From Larkinella insperata (GTDB lineage Bacteria; Bacteroidota; Bacteroidia; Cytophagales; Spirosomataceae): a DNA stretch of 64,000 nt. Positions within the stretch are counted from its first letter, which is position 1. Every line of letters starts with the position of its first letter. Location: the NCBI RefSeq assembly GCF_026248825.1, contig NZ_CP110973.1:5229501-5293500 (forward strand), read 5' to 3'. Under the pieces are notes generated by a model that searched no databases, had not been told where the DNA came from, and worked only from the letters and a program-made list of their open reading frames with translations. The position numbers and the translations under genes were made by a program. Positions 17,301 through 25,430 of this stretch are shown here, piece after piece.

Positions 17301-18513
17301 AGCGAACAAATTGCCCGGTTGCTTTCATCAGGACGTTCAGGCCGCCCCCGTCGGTCCCCATCCACAGGTTTCCTTCCCGATCTTCCAGAATCGCCATCAC
17401 ATTTTTGTTGTTCAGGCTGTTGGGGTTGTTGATTTCCCGCTGGTAAAGGCCAAATGCATCCGGTACGCGGTCCACGAAATTGATGCCCCGGTTGTAGGTC
17501 CCAATCCACAGGTTTCCGCTGCGGTCCCGGTAGATGGCGTAAATGGATGCGTCGTTGACACCGTGCGGATTGTTTTCGTCGTACTGGTACCGCGTGAAGG
17601 TGCCGTCTGCGTGGAGAACACTGATCCCGCCATTTTCCGTACCAACCCACAGATTGCCGTTGACATCTTCGCCCAGCGAATTCAGGTCGTTGTGGCTGAT
17701 GGAAGAAGGCTCCCCCGGCTGGTGAAGATACCGGGTAAACGTTTGCTGATCGGGATTCAACCGGTTGAGTCCTCCCCCCTCGGTGGCAATCCAGAGCCGC
17801 CCTTTCGAATCTTCAAACAGCTTTTTCAGGGTGTTGTGGCTCAGCGACGTTTGATTGTCTGTTCGGTTTTCAAACCGGTGGAACCGGCCGGTTTTGGCAT
17901 TAAACCGGTTCAGGCCACCTCCGAATGTAGCCACCCACAACTGCCCGGTACGGTCGACCAGCACATCCCGAATAACCCCGTTGCTCAGGCCTCCGGGTTT
18001 GCCGGGCTGCGGGGGGTAGTGCACAAACGTCCGACTGTCGGGGTTAAACCGGTCCAGGCCGTTGTCGGTTCCGAGCCAGAGGGTGCCTTGCTGGTCCTCC
18101 GTAATGGCCATTATGCTGTTGCTGCCCAGACTCTGGGGACGGTTTTTATCGTGCCGGTAGATGATGAAGCGCCCGGTTGCTTTGTCCAGCATGCACAGCC
18201 CGCCGTTGTCGGTCCCAATCCACAGCCTCCCTTTGCGGTCTTCGTAAAGGGTTCGGACGTAATTATCGCTCAGGCTGGCGGGCCGGGCCGGGTCATTGCG
18301 GTAAATTGTAAACGAATAGCCGTCGTAGCGGTTTAATCCATCGACCGTACCAAACCACATGAACCCTTGTCGATCCTGGAGAATACTGGTAACATTGCTC
18401 TGCGAAAGCCCTTCATTCGTTGTAATGTGCCTGAAACGCACAGAACCACGCTGAGCCTCAGCAGAATGGTACAACAGCAGGATGGACAGCAGCGCGGTAA
18501 AAAGTGATTTCAT
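14350..18513 (-). CDS. Hybrid two-component sensor kinase with propeller sensor and two receiver domains
   Basis: A 1,387-residue membrane kinase. I start at ATG 18513 (MKSLFTALLSILLLYHS), a clean signal peptide; the upstream ATG adds 17 residues. Residues of about 25-680 are some 14 copies of the two-component propeller repeat (LWxGTxxGGLxRF pattern) forming periplasmic beta-propellers, then a Y_Y_Y domain (about 700-775), one membrane helix near 785-805 and a coiled coil. The HisKA motif ATMSHEIRTPMNG has its phosphorylated histidine at 888; the ATPase boxes DTGIGIS and GTGLGLA follow near 1040 and 1070. Two receiver domains carry VVDDNQ/ITDMQMPEMNG and IAEDYPANQ/LMDVQMPEMNG. Unlike the common Bacteroides sugar regulators, it has no AraC-type DNA-binding domain, so it must signal through another protein. 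No target gene is adjacent. Confidence 0.93.
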   Translation of the reverse strand: MKSLFTALLSILLLYHSAEAQRGSVRFRHITTNEGLSQSNVTSILQDRQGFMWFGTVDGLNRYDGYSFTIYRNDPARPASLSDNYVRTLYEDRKGRLWIGTDNGGLCMLDKATGRFIIYRHDKNRPQSLGSNSIMAITEDQQGTLWLGTDNGLDRFNPDSRTFVHYPPQPGKPGGLSNGVIRDVLVDRTGQLWVATFGGGLNRFNAKTGRFHRFENRTDNQTSLSHNTLKKLFEDSKGRLWIATEGGGLNRLNPDQQTFTRYLHQPGEPSSISHNDLNSLGEDVNGNLWVGTENGGISVLHADGTFTRYQYDENNPHGVNDASIYAIYRDRSGNLWIGTYNRGINFVDRVPDAFGLYQREINNPNSLNNKNVMAILEDREGNLWMGTDGGGLNVLMKATGQFVRYKHSQTDPGSLGSNFVMSVYQDSDGDIWVGTYKGGLSRWQKATGRFTNFTLTNRADGLSHETVCTITEGKKGQIWLGTLGAGISRYDKQTGQFTHFRPDPSRPGSISQQYISSLCYDRSGILWVGTEGGGLNWFHDETGTFTAFKQSRTDPKSLSHNFINCLYEDPQGLLWVGTNGGLNRFDPKTRLFTAYRQKNGLANDVIQAISRDGQGNIWLSTNSGLSRFNPKTETFRNYNAGDGLQEGAFNRMAVYQSDRGVLYFGGINGLNYFNPGRIRDNPIIPPVYITSLQVFDQPVLLRSSRMTLAHDQSTVTFEFAALNYSLPEKNLYTYKLEGFDRHWSSKSHKRTVTYTNLDPGEYSFRVKASNNDGIWNEQGTVFRIIIKPPFWQTWWFRITAGGLLVAGVYAFFRLRTQSLKVQKRKLEKIVRNQTAKVHLQKEELQTQSEHLQALIEELHEQRVQEQKAREEAEKANKAKSVFLATMSHEIRTPMNGVLGMAYLLKETDLHDDQVEYVETILQCGVNLLGVINDILDFSKIESGSMELESSDVDLRHCVEDVLDLFASKAAETGLDLVYQFESQVPLQIVTDGLRLRQVLVNLVGNAVKFTHKGEVFIRVDVQQRISDQELELVFQVRDTGIGISEDKIQRLFKAFSQVDSSMTRKYGGTGLGLAISERLVKLMGGQISVESQEGWGTTFSFTIRCQISQQSKRHYILLNTNDNDGKRVLVVDDNQTNLVILKTQLEQWKLQPVTASSGRQALTLLAENSFFQLVITDMQMPEMNGVELARNIRGRHPRLPIILLSSIGEETRKAHPGLFSAIVTKPIRQQQLFDLVQQQLKHPGENPPSVSRPSQQQLSNTFAVQHPLDILIAEDYPANQKLILSVLHRLGYQPHLAQNGAEAISMLSQQPYDAILMDVQMPEMNGLDATRHIRRQTGRQPVIIAMTANAMAEDREECLQAGMDDYISKPIRLDVLKTALEQAASRR

Positions 18514-18661
18514 GAAAGGGCCGACAATTCGTTTGACACAACTTTTATTCACGCCCCTTGCCAATGGGAATGTGAATAATTACTAGGTCATGGCTAACAA
18601 AAATTGGTCCTAACTGCTCATTTTTTCGTATTTTAGTTTACATAACCCCCTGATCCACATT

Positions 18662-19288
18662 ATGTGCTATTCTGTTAATGTAATTTCTGAAATTAGCCAA
18701 CTGGCAAAAGCATTTAAGGTGTCCAACAAAGACCCGCAAAATGAAGGGTATACTCCTTCCGCAAAAATCTCCGGATTCGCGCATCCCCTGCTGCCCGTCA
18801 TTTCGCAGGAAAATCCGGACGAAATTCAGCTTTTCAAATGGGGGTTGATTCCAACCTGGGCCAAAGAGGATAAGGCCGACGAACTGGCGAAAATGACGCT
18901 GAACGCCCGCGAAGAGTCTATTTTTGAAAAACCTTCGTTCAAAGACAGCATCGGGTCCAGACGTTGTCTGCTGCTGGTGGACGGTTTTTACGAGTGGCGG
19001 CACGAAAAAAAGGAGAAAATACCGTATTTCATCACGATGGCGGACGGCAAACCGTTTGCGCTGGGCTGTATTTACTCGGTCTGGAAAGGGCAGCACACGT
19101 TTTCCATTGTGACCACCCCGGCCAACCCGCTCATGGAATACATTCACAACACCAAAAAGCGGATGCCGCTGATGATCAGCCACGCGGAAGAACGACGCTG
19201 GATCAACCCGGAACTGACCAAAGCAGAGATCCAGGAATTGATGCAGCCGCTGGACGAAAACGAAATGAAAGCGGAGGTCTTGGGGTAA
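18662..19288 (+). CDS. SOS response-associated peptidase (SRAP/HMCES/YedK family)
   Basis: A 208-residue protein that starts MCYSVN, so that removal of Met exposes the catalytic Cys2, which in this family forms a stable bond with abasic sites in single-stranded DNA. Other conserved parts are TLNAREES (about 77), the glutamate in GFYEWR (about 111), FSIVTTPAN and the histidine in HNTKKRMP (about 162). It protects stalled replication from abasic-site breaks. The length is normal. It is divergent from the sensor kinase and ends before a GC-rich hairpin at 19317-19367. Confidence 0.93.
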   Translation: MCYSVNVISEISQLAKAFKVSNKDPQNEGYTPSAKISGFAHPLLPVISQENPDEIQLFKWGLIPTWAKEDKADELAKMTLNAREESIFEKPSFKDSIGSRRCLLLVDGFYEWRHEKKEKIPYFITMADGKPFALGCIYSVWKGQHTFSIVTTPANPLMEYIHNTKKRMPLMISHAEERRWINPELTKAEIQELMQPLDENEMKAEVLG

Positions 19289-19316
19289 AGCGGCTTCTTG
19301 CTGATTGACAAACTGA

Positions 19317-19367
19317 TTACGGGTGGGCGGGCCACCATTTTTCGGGGATAGAACCGGCCCACCCGTC
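19317..19367. terminator. GC-rich hairpin between convergent genes
   Basis: ACGGGTGGGC near 19319-19328 pairs with GCCCACCCGT near 19355-19364, across a loop of about 26 bases. It lies between the stops of the SRAP gene and the deoxynucleoside kinase. Confidence 0.6.
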
Positions 19368-19372
19368 CGGTT

Positions 19373-19978
19373 TTACAACACAAACCGGTCTACCTCGGCA
19401 ATAACCGATTTCAAGTCAGCCGGGTTGTTGACGTAATCCAGGGTGTCCACCTCGAGAATCAGCAGCTTCCCAGCGGTGTATTCCCCCACGAAGGCTTCGT
19501 AATGCTGGTTCAGACTGGCCAGGTAATCCGGGCTGATGGATTGTTCGTACGCCCGCCCCCGCATCCGAATCCGCTCCTGGAGTTTCGGCAGCCCGGCGCG
19601 GAGGTAAATCATCAGGTCGGGTGGGTGCACCAGGGCCAGCATGTTTTCAAACACCCGCCGGTAGGTCTGGTAATCCCGCGGGCTCATCAGGCCGCTTTCG
19701 TGCAGATTCCGGGCAAAAATGTGGGCATCCTCGTAGATGGTCCGGTCCTGCACCACCGACCCCCGGCCTTCGTTAATGACCAGCATCTGCTCAAACCGGC
19801 TGTTGAGGAAAAAGATTTGCAGATTAAACGACCAGCGGGCCATATCTTCATAAAAATCAACCAAATACGGATTCCCTTCAACGGCTTCCTTCAAAACATC
19901 CCAGCCGTAATGAGCGGCCAGTAGTGTGGCCAGCGTGGTTTTGCCGGCCCCGATATTACCCGTGATCGCAATGTGCAT
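19373..19978 (-). CDS. Deoxynucleoside kinase
   Basis: A 201-residue salvage kinase that phosphorylates deoxynucleosides with ATP. The P-loop GNIGAGKTT is at residues 7-15, next to the start; hence ATG 19978 (MHIAITGN) is chosen over the frame-extended start at 20053. EAVEGNPYLVDFYEDMARW, QDRTIYED (the D-R pair of the family) and the lid RIRMRGRAYEQ follow. It matches the Bacteroidota deoxyadenosine/deoxyguanosine kinase group; exact base preference is not certain. It is divergent from trhO with an 85-base gap. Confidence 0.92.
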   Translation of the reverse strand: MHIAITGNIGAGKTTLATLLAAHYGWDVLKEAVEGNPYLVDFYEDMARWSFNLQIFFLNSRFEQMLVINEGRGSVVQDRTIYEDAHIFARNLHESGLMSPRDYQTYRRVFENMLALVHPPDLMIYLRAGLPKLQERIRMRGRAYEQSISPDYLASLNQHYEAFVGEYTAGKLLILEVDTLDYVNNPADLKSVIAEVDRFVL

Positions 19979-20063
19979 AAGCGCCTGATTTAAACCCAAC
20001 GTGCTCGTCAGGGATACTTTTTGTATCTTTGTGTGTTTACCGAAGACAGGCATCCATTACCTT

Positions 20064-21020
20064 ATGAAGCCCTATCGCGTTTTATTATACTACTGCTATA
20101 CAACCATTGAAAACCCCGAGCAGTTTCGGGATGAACACCACCAGCTCTGCATTCGCCTGAATTTGCTGGGCCGAATCATCGTGGCCCCTGAAGGATTGAA
20201 CGGCACGGTATCGGGTTCGCCCGCCGACTGCGAGGAATACATGCGGATTGTCAAAGCCGACCCGCGCTTTGACAGTCTGGAGTTTAAAGTGGACGAATCC
20301 GACGAACACGCCTTCCAGAAACTGAACGTTCGGCTGAAAAACGAGATCGTCAACTCCGATCTGCCGGTTGATCCGCTCGTCCGCACGGGTATTCACCTCG
20401 AACCCGAAGATTTTAAAAAACTGAAGGACGAGGAGGATGTTGTGCTGATCGACATGCGGTCGAACTACGAGCATTCCGTCGGGAAATTCAAGGGTGCCAT
20501 TACCTTCGACATGGAGAACCTGCGGGAGCTACCCCAGCACATGGAAGAAATCAAGCACCTCAAAAAGAAGAAGGTGATTACCTACTGCACGGGCGGCATC
20601 AAGTGCGAAAAAGCCAGCGCCTACCTGATCGATCAGGGTTTCGAGAACGTCTACCAGCTGCACGGCGGCATCATCAAATACGGGCTTGAAGCCGGTGGGG
20701 AAGATTTCGACGGCAAATGCTACGTGTTCGACAACCGGGTGGCGGTGGAGGTCAACCAGGTAAATCCGGTCGTTATTGCGACCTGTTACCGCTGCGGTTC
20801 CCCCACCGACCGGATGATCAACTGCGCCAGCCCGGCCTGCAACAACCACGTGACGCTCTGCGAAAACTGCGGAGACGAACACCAGGGCACCTGCCGGAAC
20901 GAATGCAAGGCCGACCCGAATCTGCGCCCGTACGACGGTACCGGGTATTACGCCAAAGAAACCCGCGGCTACTCGCCCTTGCTGGGTTACCGGAGCCAGC
21001 AGGCGTCAATGAGCCACTAA
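20064..21020 (+). CDS. trhO: tRNA uridine(34) hydroxylase TrhO (rhodanese-related)
   Basis: A 318-residue enzyme that hydroxylates U34 of certain tRNAs on the way to 5-(carb)oxy-modified uridine. It has the N-terminal acylphosphatase-like domain (YYCYTTIENPEQF, then NGTVSG), a rhodanese domain (about 115-215) with the active cysteine in YCTGGIKCEKAS near 175, and a C-terminal zinc-binding tail (CYRCGS, C-x-x-PACNNH, CENCGDEH). ATG 20064 is chosen because upstream codons read through the promoter. A TATCTTTG -7 box is at 20024-20031, 32 bases before the start. Its last 15 bases overlap the convergent acetyltransferase. Confidence 0.94.
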   Translation: MKPYRVLLYYCYTTIENPEQFRDEHHQLCIRLNLLGRIIVAPEGLNGTVSGSPADCEEYMRIVKADPRFDSLEFKVDESDEHAFQKLNVRLKNEIVNSDLPVDPLVRTGIHLEPEDFKKLKDEEDVVLIDMRSNYEHSVGKFKGAITFDMENLRELPQHMEEIKHLKKKKVITYCTGGIKCEKASAYLIDQGFENVYQLHGGIIKYGLEAGGEDFDGKCYVFDNRVAVEVNQVNPVVIATCYRCGSPTDRMINCASPACNNHVTLCENCGDEHQGTCRNECKADPNLRPYDGTGYYAKETRGYSPLLGYRSQQASMSH

Positions 21021-21512
21021 TTCTTTTTCCATTACAAAGTCATTCATCCAATAGGGTCCGATGGGAATGTCTTCCTCCCGGATCACCCGAAAGCCCAGCC
21101 GTTCGTAGAACTGCCGGGCTTTATTGTACCGGTTTACGTTCAGGTACAGCCGATCGGCCCCAGCCGCCCGGCACCGGCGAACGACTTCATCCAGCAAAAG
21201 CCGCCCGGTTCCCTTGCCCTGCTCGGAGGGCAGCACGTAGATTTTGTGCAGCTTAAACCCGCTGGGCTCGGCGGTATTCTGAGAATACGAAGCAAAACCG
21301 GTCAACTGCCCATCGGAATAGACCAGCACAAATTCGTGCTGCTGGTTTTCCATCTGATCCCGCAGCGCTTCCTCAGCATAAATGGCCTGAAACATGAATT
21401 GAATCTGTTCCGGATCGAGAATGGCGCGGTAGGTAGGCTCCCAGATTTTTTCCTGCAAGGCAATAATGGCATTAATATCGGCCACGGTGGCCGTCCGCAA
21501 TTCATGCAACAT
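21006..21512 (-). CDS. GNAT family N-acetyltransferase
   Basis: A 168-residue acetyl-CoA-dependent acetyltransferase. The pyrophosphate-binding loop is LPSEQGKGTGRLLLDEV, near residues 92-108, followed by LYLNVNRYNKARQFYERLGF, which is typical of the family's last strand and helix. A single domain, standard length. The substrate, a small amine or a protein N-terminus, is unknown. Its stop lies inside the end of trhO on the other strand (15-base overlap of convergent genes). Confidence 0.9.
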   Translation of the reverse strand: MLHELRTATVADINAIIALQEKIWEPTYRAILDPEQIQFMFQAIYAEEALRDQMENQQHEFVLVYSDGQLTGFASYSQNTAEPSGFKLHKIYVLPSEQGKGTGRLLLDEVVRRCRAAGADRLYLNVNRYNKARQFYERLGFRVIREEDIPIGPYWMNDFVMEKELVAH

Positions 21513-21632
21513 AGAATGAACAAGTTAGTACGGCAAAAGTAGTTTACCGGAGCGATAAAAGCCGCAAACAGGCTATTCCCATTTCATTATTGCTTACCTT
21601 TGACATTCAGTAAACACGCAAACACGATTACC

Positions 21633-22466
21633 ATGCCGGAACAAAAACCGTTGATTTTGGTATCGAATGACGACGGCATCAATGCCCCCGGCATTCGAAC
21701 CTTAGTAACATTGATGAAACAACTGGGTGACGTTGTGGTGGTTGCCCCCAGCAGCCCGCAGTCGGGAATGGGACACGCCATTACCATTGCTTCCCCCCTA
21801 CGCCTATACGAAGTCGACCTGTTTCCGGGTACGCCCGCTTACGAATGTTCCGGTACGCCCGCCGACTGCGTAAAACTGGCCAAGCATTACGTCCTCAAAG
21901 AGCGGGTTCCGGATCTGGTGGTGAGCGGCATCAACCACGGCAGCAATACCTCGATCAGTGTCCTTTATTCGGGTACCATGTCGGCGGCCATCGAAGCGGC
22001 CATTGAGGGCATTCCGGCCATCGGTTTTTCGCTGTGCGATTATGCCCACGACGCCGATTTTACGCACACGCACGATCATATCCTGAAAATTGCCGGTCAC
22101 GCGCTCGAAAACGGCATTCCGAAGGGCGTAGCGCTGAATGTCAACTTCCCGGCCAAATCCGACCAGCCCCTGCGCGAAATCCGGGTGTGCCGGCAAGCCG
22201 ACGCCCGCTGGCTGGAAGAGTTCGACGAGCGCAAAGACCCCTACGGCCGGAATTATTTCTGGATGGCGGGTAAGTTCGTCAACAACGATACCGGTGAGGA
22301 CACCGACGAATACGCCTTGTCGCAAAACTGTACGTCCGTAGTGCCCTGCCAGCTCGATCTGACAGATTACAAAAACATAGAGACGCTCAAAGGCTGGAAC
22401 ATCAACGAGCGTGCGCAGACGCTTCAGGATTCGCCAGCCGCCGAACCTACCCACCCATCATCCTAA
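21633..22466 (+). CDS. surE: 5'/3'-nucleotidase SurE
   Basis: A 277-residue survival protein that dephosphorylates nucleoside monophosphates. Metal-binding motif SNDDGINAPG near residues 8-17, then PSSPQSGMGHAIT, CSGTPADCVKL and VSGINHGSN are all present. ATG 21633 is chosen; the frame back to TTG 21600 runs through the -7 box TACCTTTG (21595-21602). The C-terminus is about 25 residues longer than E. coli SurE. The GH3-type gene follows after 13 bases, so the two are probably cotranscribed. Confidence 0.95.
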   Translation: MPEQKPLILVSNDDGINAPGIRTLVTLMKQLGDVVVVAPSSPQSGMGHAITIASPLRLYEVDLFPGTPAYECSGTPADCVKLAKHYVLKERVPDLVVSGINHGSNTSISVLYSGTMSAAIEAAIEGIPAIGFSLCDYAHDADFTHTHDHILKIAGHALENGIPKGVALNVNFPAKSDQPLREIRVCRQADARWLEEFDERKDPYGRNYFWMAGKFVNNDTGEDTDEYALSQNCTSVVPCQLDLTDYKNIETLKGWNINERAQTLQDSPAAEPTHPSS

Positions 22467-22479
22467 ATCCACTTGACCG

Positions 22480-24054
22480 ATGGCCTTTTTAGGAAGCTTA
22501 TTGAAACGAGGAATTTCGCTGACCAACGTGGTCCGACGGAAAAAACTGAATCCTCTGAAATTACAGAAGAAAACCTTTATCAAACTGATCGGCAAAGCCC
22601 GCTACACGCAGTTTGGGCAGGCGTTTCAGTTTGAAGACATAGAAAATGCCGCCTTCTTCGACGAGAGCAAGGAGTTTTACCGGAAGTTTCAGGAGAACGT
22701 TCCCATCTACGATTACAACAAGATTTACAAAGACTGGTGGCACCGCTCGATCAAGGGCGAAAAAAACGTCTGCTGGCCCGGACGGGTTACCTATTTCGCG
22801 CTGAGTTCCGGCACCTCGGAAGCGGCCTCGAAATCCATTCCGGTGACCAAAGCCATGACCAAAGCGATTCAGAAGACCAGCATTCGGCAAATTCTGAGCC
22901 TGAGCCGCTACCAGCACCTCCCCTCTCAGCTCTACGAAAAAGGAATGCTGATGCTGGGCGGCAGCACCCGGCTCAGCTACCGGGATAACCATTTCGAGGG
23001 CGACCTGAGCGGTATTCAGGCCAAACAGATTCCGTTCTGGTTTCAGAAATTCTACAAACCGGGCAAAGAAATTGCCCAGGAACAGGACTGGGCGCTGAAA
23101 CTGGACGAAATTACGGAGCAGGCTTCACAGTGGGACATTGGTTTTGTGGTGGGTGTGCCGGCCTGGATTCAGTTACTGATGGAGAAAATCATTGACCACT
23201 ACAAGGTCAAGACCATTCACGACATCTGGCCGAACCTGATGGTGTTTTGCCACGGTGGGGTTTCGTTCGAACCGTACCGCAAGGGCTTTGAACGGTTGCT
23301 GGCCCACCCGATTACCTACATCGAGACCTACCTGGCCTCGGAAGGCTTCATTGCCTACCAGAGCCACCCCGATGCGGAAGGGATGCAACTGGTGCTGGAC
23401 AACGGCATTTTCTTTGAATTTATTCCTTTCAACGACGAAAACTTCAACGCCGACGGCGAGGTGGTGGCCAAACCGCAGACGCTGATGATCGACGAAGTGG
23501 AAGAGGGGAAGGAATACGCCCTGCTGATTTCGACGGTTTCGGGGGCCTGGCGGTATTTGATTGGTGACACCATCCGGTTTGTTTCCAAAAAACGCTGCGA
23601 GATTGTCATAACCGGCCGGACCAAACACTTCCTTAGTCTGTGCGGGGAACACCTCTCGGTTGACAACATGAACAAAGCCGTCGAATTGGCCTCACGCGAA
23701 CTAAAAATAAACGTTCGGGAATTTACCGTGGCCGGTATTTCGCACGACAACCTGTTTGCCCACCACTGGTACATTGGCACCGACGAGTCGGTCGATGAAA
23801 CGGTTTTAAAAAGCCTGATCGACGCCAAACTGAAGGAACTGAACGACGACTACGCCGTTGAACGCCGGCACGCTCTCAAGGACGTTTTCGTGACGGTATT
23901 GCCTTCGTCGACCTTTTACAAATGGATGGAAACGAAGGGCAAGCTGGGCGGCCAGAACAAATTCCCACGGGTCTTGAAGAAGAACCTGGTTGGCGATTGG
24001 GAAGGCTTCCTCAACACCCAGGGCATTGAACCCCAGACCATTCGGGAACTGTAG
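22480..24054 (+). CDS. GH3 family acyl-adenylating enzyme
   Basis: A 524-residue member of the GH3 auxin-responsive promoter family, the ANL adenylating superfamily branch that in plants joins amino acids to hormones such as indole-acetic acid or jasmonate. The ATP motifs SSGTSEAASKSIPVT, YLASEGFIAYQ and YLIGDTIRF are present, as is the C-terminal ITGRTKHFLSLCGEH. Length is close to the plant enzymes (about 580) minus loops. Bacteroidota homologues are common but their substrates are unknown. Pairing with surE gives no clear hint. It ends in a 13-bp hairpin at 24107. Confidence 0.9.
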   Translation: MAFLGSLLKRGISLTNVVRRKKLNPLKLQKKTFIKLIGKARYTQFGQAFQFEDIENAAFFDESKEFYRKFQENVPIYDYNKIYKDWWHRSIKGEKNVCWPGRVTYFALSSGTSEAASKSIPVTKAMTKAIQKTSIRQILSLSRYQHLPSQLYEKGMLMLGGSTRLSYRDNHFEGDLSGIQAKQIPFWFQKFYKPGKEIAQEQDWALKLDEITEQASQWDIGFVVGVPAWIQLLMEKIIDHYKVKTIHDIWPNLMVFCHGGVSFEPYRKGFERLLAHPITYIETYLASEGFIAYQSHPDAEGMQLVLDNGIFFEFIPFNDENFNADGEVVAKPQTLMIDEVEEGKEYALLISTVSGAWRYLIGDTIRFVSKKRCEIVITGRTKHFLSLCGEHLSVDNMNKAVELASRELKINVREFTVAGISHDNLFAHHWYIGTDESVDETVLKSLIDAKLKELNDDYAVERRHALKDVFVTVLPSSTFYKWMETKGKLGGQNKFPRVLKKNLVGDWEGFLNTQGIEPQTIREL

Positions 24055-24106
24055 GCAGCGCGGTCCGCTAGTCAGGTTTCCCTTCACCCCTCCAAGATGT
24101 GCTTTT

Positions 24107-24135
24107 GCTAGCCCCGCACTACGTGCGGGGCTAGC
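24107..24135. terminator. 13-bp hairpin between convergent genes
   Basis: GCTAGCCCCGCAC (24107-24119) pairs with GTGCGGGGCTAGC (24123-24135), 3-base loop. It separates the GH3-type gene from the LysE gene on the other strand. No T run on the plus side. Confidence 0.75.
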
Positions 24136-24167
24136 TACCATACTGGCCTTTGCCAATAGCGAACCGC

Positions 24168-24803
24168 CTACTTCAGAAGCGCAACCAGCGGATCGTAGAG
24201 CCGGGTCCAGGCCAGTTGCAAAGCGATAAAGATAAAGACAATGCCGGTTACCCGGTTGAAAGTCAGCACCACTCTGGGGGTAAAAAACCGTTTGAGCTTG
24301 TGCGCAAAGACGGCCAAGGCTGATTCTGTGGAAAAAATTCCGACCAGACTAGCCATCATAAAGACATACCGCTCGACCGGGCTGTAGTGCAGGGAGTTGG
24401 TCAGGTAAGCCGCCAGGGTAACCCAGGTGATAAAATTGATCGGGTTGATGGCATTCAGGACAAAACCCGTCGAGAAATAATAGAGAAAATTACCAAACCG
24501 GGTTTTGGGGTACGCCAAACGCGGAGTTCCTTTAAATAGATTGGCAACCCCCATCGCCAGGAGCAGCACGACGCCGAACAGCGTCAGGTAAATCTCAAAT
24601 CCCTCAACTTTGGGTAGAAAGGCCGTGCCAAACAGGGCGCAGACGACAAAAATGGCATCGCACACCACCACGCCGAAGGCAATCTTGATGCCGGACCGAT
24701 AGCCGTTGTCAACGCTGTTTTGCAGGAGTGAAAAAAATACGGTTCCAAACGTCAGACAAAGTAAAATTCCCGCAATTAAACCGTAAAGGATCGCTAAAAT
24801 CAT
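24168..24803 (-). CDS. LysE family amino-acid exporter
   Basis: A 211-residue inner-membrane protein with six predicted helices, normal for the LysE/RhtB family. The start MILAILYGLIAGILLCLTFGTVFFSLLQ and the middle INPINFITWVT are characteristic. It probably exports an amino acid or related small solute; the specificity is not visible. It starts 7 bases after the stop of the Nudix gene and is very likely its operon partner. Confidence 0.9.
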   Translation of the reverse strand: MILAILYGLIAGILLCLTFGTVFFSLLQNSVDNGYRSGIKIAFGVVVCDAIFVVCALFGTAFLPKVEGFEIYLTLFGVVLLLAMGVANLFKGTPRLAYPKTRFGNFLYYFSTGFVLNAINPINFITWVTLAAYLTNSLHYSPVERYVFMMASLVGIFSTESALAVFAHKLKRFFTPRVVLTFNRVTGIVFIFIALQLAWTRLYDPLVALLK

Positions 24804-24810
24804 TGTACTC

Positions 24811-25359
24811 TCAAATCTGTTTCAACCGCGCCACTTTCAGCAGGGCGCAGACACTGAGTGCGTCGGTTATCTGGTTGTCCATCACCATCTGAACGGCATC
24901 TGCCAGTAAAACCCGCCGGATTTGCAATTGTTCAGTTTCTTCGGGTTCGTGCTGCCCCTGTTTGAGGTCTTCGGCCACGTAGAGAAACCCTTCTTCGTCG
25001 GTCGCCGAATTAGACGTGTGAATCCGGCCAATCATTGTCCATTTTTCGGCTTCCAGCCCGGTTTCTTCCTTGAGTTCACGCCGGGCCGATTCGAGCATGT
25101 CCGTACCGATGGGCGCTCCTCCTTCCGGAACTTCCCAGGAATACTCTTCAAGCGGATACCGGTATTGACCCACCAGGTAGGTGTACCCTTCCTGATCAAT
25201 GGGCACCACCACAACGGCCTTGTTCTTGAAACTGACAACCCCGTAGATTCCGGGCGTATTCGACGGCGTTACGACTTCCTCGTGTCTGATTTTCAGCCAA
25301 TTATTTTCGTAAGCAATCGTTGAAGTAAGTGTTTTCCAGGGATTTTCGGTAAACTCCAT
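24811..25359 (-). CDS. Nudix hydrolase (ADP-ribose pyrophosphatase-like)
   Basis: A 182-residue hydrolase that cleaves a nucleoside diphosphate linked to another moiety. The Nudix box is GAPIGTDMLESARRELKEET (ending GLEA), with the preceding YSWEVPEGG as in ADP-ribose/ADP-sugar pyrophosphatases. Length fits that subfamily. The first gene of a two-gene unit with the LysE exporter, divergent from the cation efflux gene with a 71-base gap. Confidence 0.92.
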   Translation of the reverse strand: MEFTENPWKTLTSTIAYENNWLKIRHEEVVTPSNTPGIYGVVSFKNKAVVVVPIDQEGYTYLVGQYRYPLEEYSWEVPEGGAPIGTDMLESARRELKEETGLEAEKWTMIGRIHTSNSATDEEGFLYVAEDLKQGQHEPEETEQLQIRRVLLADAVQMVMDNQITDALSVCALLKVARLKQI

Positions 25360-25430
25360 AACGACAAAGGTAACGAGAAATCCTTTACACTTTGCTACCT
25401 TTGCAGGCTATTACCCACCATGAAGACTTC

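Noticed and set aside
17000..18300. Repeated segments resembling a CRISPR or direct-repeat array
   Set aside because: The periodicity is that of coding propeller repeats with variable sequence; there are no constant repeats with unique spacers.
16864..18336. Plus-strand open frame of 490 codons opposite the sensor kinase
   Set aside because: It mirrors the propeller repeats of the kinase; its repeated VGPNPQ-type pattern is the reverse reading of those repeats.
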